Origin: CAZAKZ01 sp964485695
Lineage (GTDB): Bacteria > Planctomycetota > JAFGQW01
DNA: 8,063 bases
Assembly: GCA_964485695.1 (NCBI GenBank)
Contig: CAZAKZ010000212.1
Span: 1-8,063 of the forward strand
Direction of reading: 5' to 3'
In this document: piece by piece, positions 6,175 to 8,063 of the stretch
Numbering within the stretch: the first letter of the stretch is position 1
How the letters are laid out: each line of letters begins with the position of its first letter
The notes under the pieces: model-generated
What the model was told of the DNA's origin: nothing
What the model saw: only the letters and a program-made list of their open reading frames with translations
Databases searched by the model: none
Made by a program: the position numbers and the translations under genes

Positions 6175-8063
6175 ATGACACGACTCGTACTCGCTCTCAT
6201 CCCCCTCCTTTGCCTGGGACTTGCAGCCGGCCCGGCGGCGGCCCAGACAAAAGCCCCCGAGCCCCCGGCTGCGCCGCCGGGTACCGGCGGCGCCCGGGGC
6301 GACGAGACGCCCGACAAGGAAGGCGTCCAGCTCAGCTTCAAGGGCGCCAACATCACCCAGGTGGTCGAGTGGCTGGCTAAGATGACGGGGAAGAGCATCA
6401 TCAAGCACAAGGACGTCAAGTGCAAGCTGGATATCCTGAGCTCAAAAAAGGTGCCCGTGAAGGAGGCCGTGCGCCTCGTGTTCAAGGCCCTGGCCATGGA
6501 GGGCTATTCAGCCCTCGAGAACAGCCGGGTCATCATGATCGTGCCGGAGAAGTTGGAAGCCAAGGTGAGCGCCGAGCTGGTGGACGGAAAGGGGCTGGAA
6601 CTGCCGGGGGGCAAGACCAAGGTCATCCGGGTGTTCGACATCAAGCACACCGACCTCACCAAGCTCAAGGACCGGATCAAGCCGGTGCTCTCGGACAAGG
6701 CCAAGGTGGAGGTGGACGATCAGGCCGGCAAGCTCATCGTCACCGACTATTCCGACAACGTTCGGTTCCTGGAGGAGGTTCTCGCCCAGCTGGACGTGCC
6801 CGCCCAGGCCGAGACCGCCACCCGGGTCTTCCCCCTCAAGCACACCCGGGCCGACGACCTGGCCACGCTGCTCAGTGCCGTGTTCGGCGCCGGCGGCAAG
6901 CCCACGGCCAAGAAGCCGCCCCGGCCCAAGAAGCCGGTCAAGGCCAAGTCCACCGCTCCCACCGTCATCCTGGCCGACAAGGCCTCGAACCGCCTCGTGG
7001 TCACGGCTCCGCCCAAGAAGATGCCGGAGATCGAGAACCTCATCCAGGTCCTGGACACGGAGAAACCGGCCGACGTGGCCGTGCGGCTGATCCCGCTCAG
7101 GAACGTGGACGCCCGTGAGCTGGTGAACGAGATCGGCCGCCTCTACCAGAAGATGAAGGGCACCACCCTGAAGGAGACCATCGAGATCAGCGCCGTGGCC
7201 CGGGCCAACGCCCTCATCGTCCTCTCCTCCGAGGCCAACTTCAAGGGCATCCAGCGCATCGCCGAGGCCCTGGACACCGAGGAGGGCACGGACAAGACCA
7301 TGAAGGCCTTCAAGCTGGAGTACGCCGACTGCGAGGAGGTGGCCAAGCAGCTGGAGGAGCTGCACCAGACCCGGGAGGATTCCGGCTACTACTGGCGGCC
7401 GAGGCGCTCCCAGGGCCAGTACGGGAAGGTCCGTTTCGTGGCCAACCGGCGCCAGAACGAGGTCATCGCCATCGGCCCGCCCGGGTCCCTGGATCGCATC
7501 GGCGAGATGGTCAAGAAGCTGGACCTGCCGGCCGGCGAGGAGAACCTGGCGCCCCGGATCTATCCCCTGAAGTACGTGGCGGCCAAGGACATCGAGGAGG
7601 TGCTGAACGAGCTCTTCAAGAAGACCGAGCGCCGGAACTACTGGTTTGACGAGGTCGAGAGCGACAACAAGGACATCGGCCGGCTCTACGGCAAGGTGCG
7701 CTTCGCCTCCGAGCCCTACTCCAACTCCATCATCGTGACCACCAACTCCGACGAGAACTTCGCGGCGGTGGAGCGGCTCCTGAAGCAGCTGGACGTGCGG
7801 TCCGAGGAGCGGGAGGCGACCGTGAATTTCCCGCTGCGATACGCCAAGGCCGTGAACGTGGCCAACAACATCAACATCCTCTTTGCCGGCCCGGGCTCCC
7901 CGCCGCGGCGCGGCGGACGTCGGGCGAATCAGCCCGCGGCCCAACCCGGCAGCAGCACGGACGGCACCTCGGGATTCGAGCTCGAGACCGAGGACGAGGA
8001 GGAGACCTTCTTTCCCTGGCTGGGGGGGCAGCAGCAAGGACGGAACTTCCGGGGGGGGCGCAC
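6175..8063 (+). CDS. gspD: Outer-membrane secretin GspD, N-terminal part (3' end outside window)
   Basis: The frame is open from ATG 6175 to the right edge: 629 codons with no stop. GspD forms the multimeric outer-membrane channel of the T2SS. A signal peptide ends at about AAA/Q (residues 23/24); its cysteine (C13) lacks a lipobox. The N0 domain spans about 51-124 (VQLSFKGANITQVVEWLAKMTG, written here as one signature, through VIMIVP). At least six consecutive secretin N-type domains follow: about 150-209, 214-295, 301-368, 375-452, 461-541 and from 548 on. Each opens with a strand like FPLKHT or YPLKYV and closes with a helix ending in LD. The second has a Lys/Pro-rich loop (242-261), and the sixth a polar, acidic, Gly/Gln-rich insert. 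Classical GspD has N0 plus three such domains. The C-terminal beta-barrel domain is not in the window. A GGAG ribosome site lies 7 nt upstream, and the start is 3 nt after the previous stop. Confidence 0.95.
   Translation, partial: MTRLVLALIPLLCLGLAAGPAAAQTKAPEPPAAPPGTGGARGDETPDKEGVQLSFKGANITQVVEWLAKMTGKSIIKHKDVKCKLDILSSKKVPVKEAVRLVFKALAMEGYSALENSRVIMIVPEKLEAKVSAELVDGKGLELPGGKTKVIRVFDIKHTDLTKLKDRIKPVLSDKAKVEVDDQAGKLIVTDYSDNVRFLEEVLAQLDVPAQAETATRVFPLKHTRADDLATLLSAVFGAGGKPTAKKPPRPKKPVKAKSTAPTVILADKASNRLVVTAPPKKMPEIENLIQVLDTEKPADVAVRLIPLRNVDARELVNEIGRLYQKMKGTTLKETIEISAVARANALIVLSSEANFKGIQRIAEALDTEEGTDKTMKAFKLEYADCEEVAKQLEELHQTREDSGYYWRPRRSQGQYGKVRFVANRRQNEVIAIGPPGSLDRIGEMVKKLDLPAGEENLAPRIYPLKYVAAKDIEEVLNELFKKTERRNYWFDEVESDNKDIGRLYGKVRFASEPYSNSIIVTTNSDENFAAVERLLKQLDVRSEEREATVNFPLRYAKAVNVANNINILFAGPGSPPRRGGRRANQPAAQPGSSTDGTSGFELETEDEEETFFPWLGGQQQGRNFRGGR

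Noticed and set aside
6178..6243. Possible lipoprotein signal in GspD (Cys at residue 13)
   Set aside because: The residues before the Cys (Pro-Leu-Leu) do not form a lipobox, while a good signal peptidase I site (AAA before Gln24) is present.
6508..8037. A 509-codon open frame on the minus strand opposite gspD
   Set aside because: Its translation is rich in Gly, Leu, His and Val with no domain pattern. It mirrors the GC3-biased codons of gspD, whose frame has a signal peptide, N0 and N domains.

Overview
This window is one continuous stretch of a type II secretion system (T2SS, general secretion pathway) operon. All nine genes lie on the + strand, in the order gspG (3' end only), gspH, gspI, gspJ, gspK, gspL, gspM, a short gspC-like gene, and gspD (5' part only). 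There are no RNA genes, mobile elements, CRISPR arrays or intergenic gaps longer than 3 nt. Neighbouring genes overlap by 1 to 8 nt or are separated by 3 nt, so the block looks like a single transcript with strong translational coupling. Any promoter or terminator lies outside the window.

The host is a diderm (Gram-negative type) bacterium, because the operon encodes an outer-membrane secretin. The DNA is GC-rich with strong GC3 bias, which produces long antisense and off-frame shadow ORFs. GTG and TTG starts are used. Three features differ from the classical gammaproteobacterial gspC-D-E-F-G-H-I-J-K-L-M arrangement: the gspC-like gene and gspD come after gspM, GspK is large with an EF-hand-like loop, and GspD has extra N domains. 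They recall T2SS loci of Planctomycetota or other GC-rich non-gammaproteobacterial lineages, but this taxonomic guess is weak and comes from memory of family patterns.

Layout: positions 2-166 encode the calcium-binding C-terminus of the major pseudopilin GspG. Positions 166-3483 encode the four minor pseudopilins H, I, J and K, which form the tip of the periplasmic pseudopilus. Positions 3480-5594 encode the inner-membrane assembly platform: GspL, a cytoplasmic actin-like domain plus one membrane helix and a periplasmic domain, and its partner GspM. Positions 5587-6171 encode a GspC-like clamp with an HR domain but no PDZ domain. Positions 6175 to the end encode the signal peptide, N0 domain and at least six consecutive secretin N-type domains of GspD; the membrane-embedded secretin domain lies beyond the window. 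The genes for the ATPase (GspE), platform protein GspF and most of gspG would be expected just upstream.

The most notable observations are the extended N-domain ladder of GspD, where classical GspD has N0 plus three, and the enlarged GspK carrying helix-hairpin-helix-like segments, an EF-hand-like loop, a 63-residue Pro/Ala/Gly/Thr linker and a T9 homopolymer. No novel system outside the T2SS is visible.
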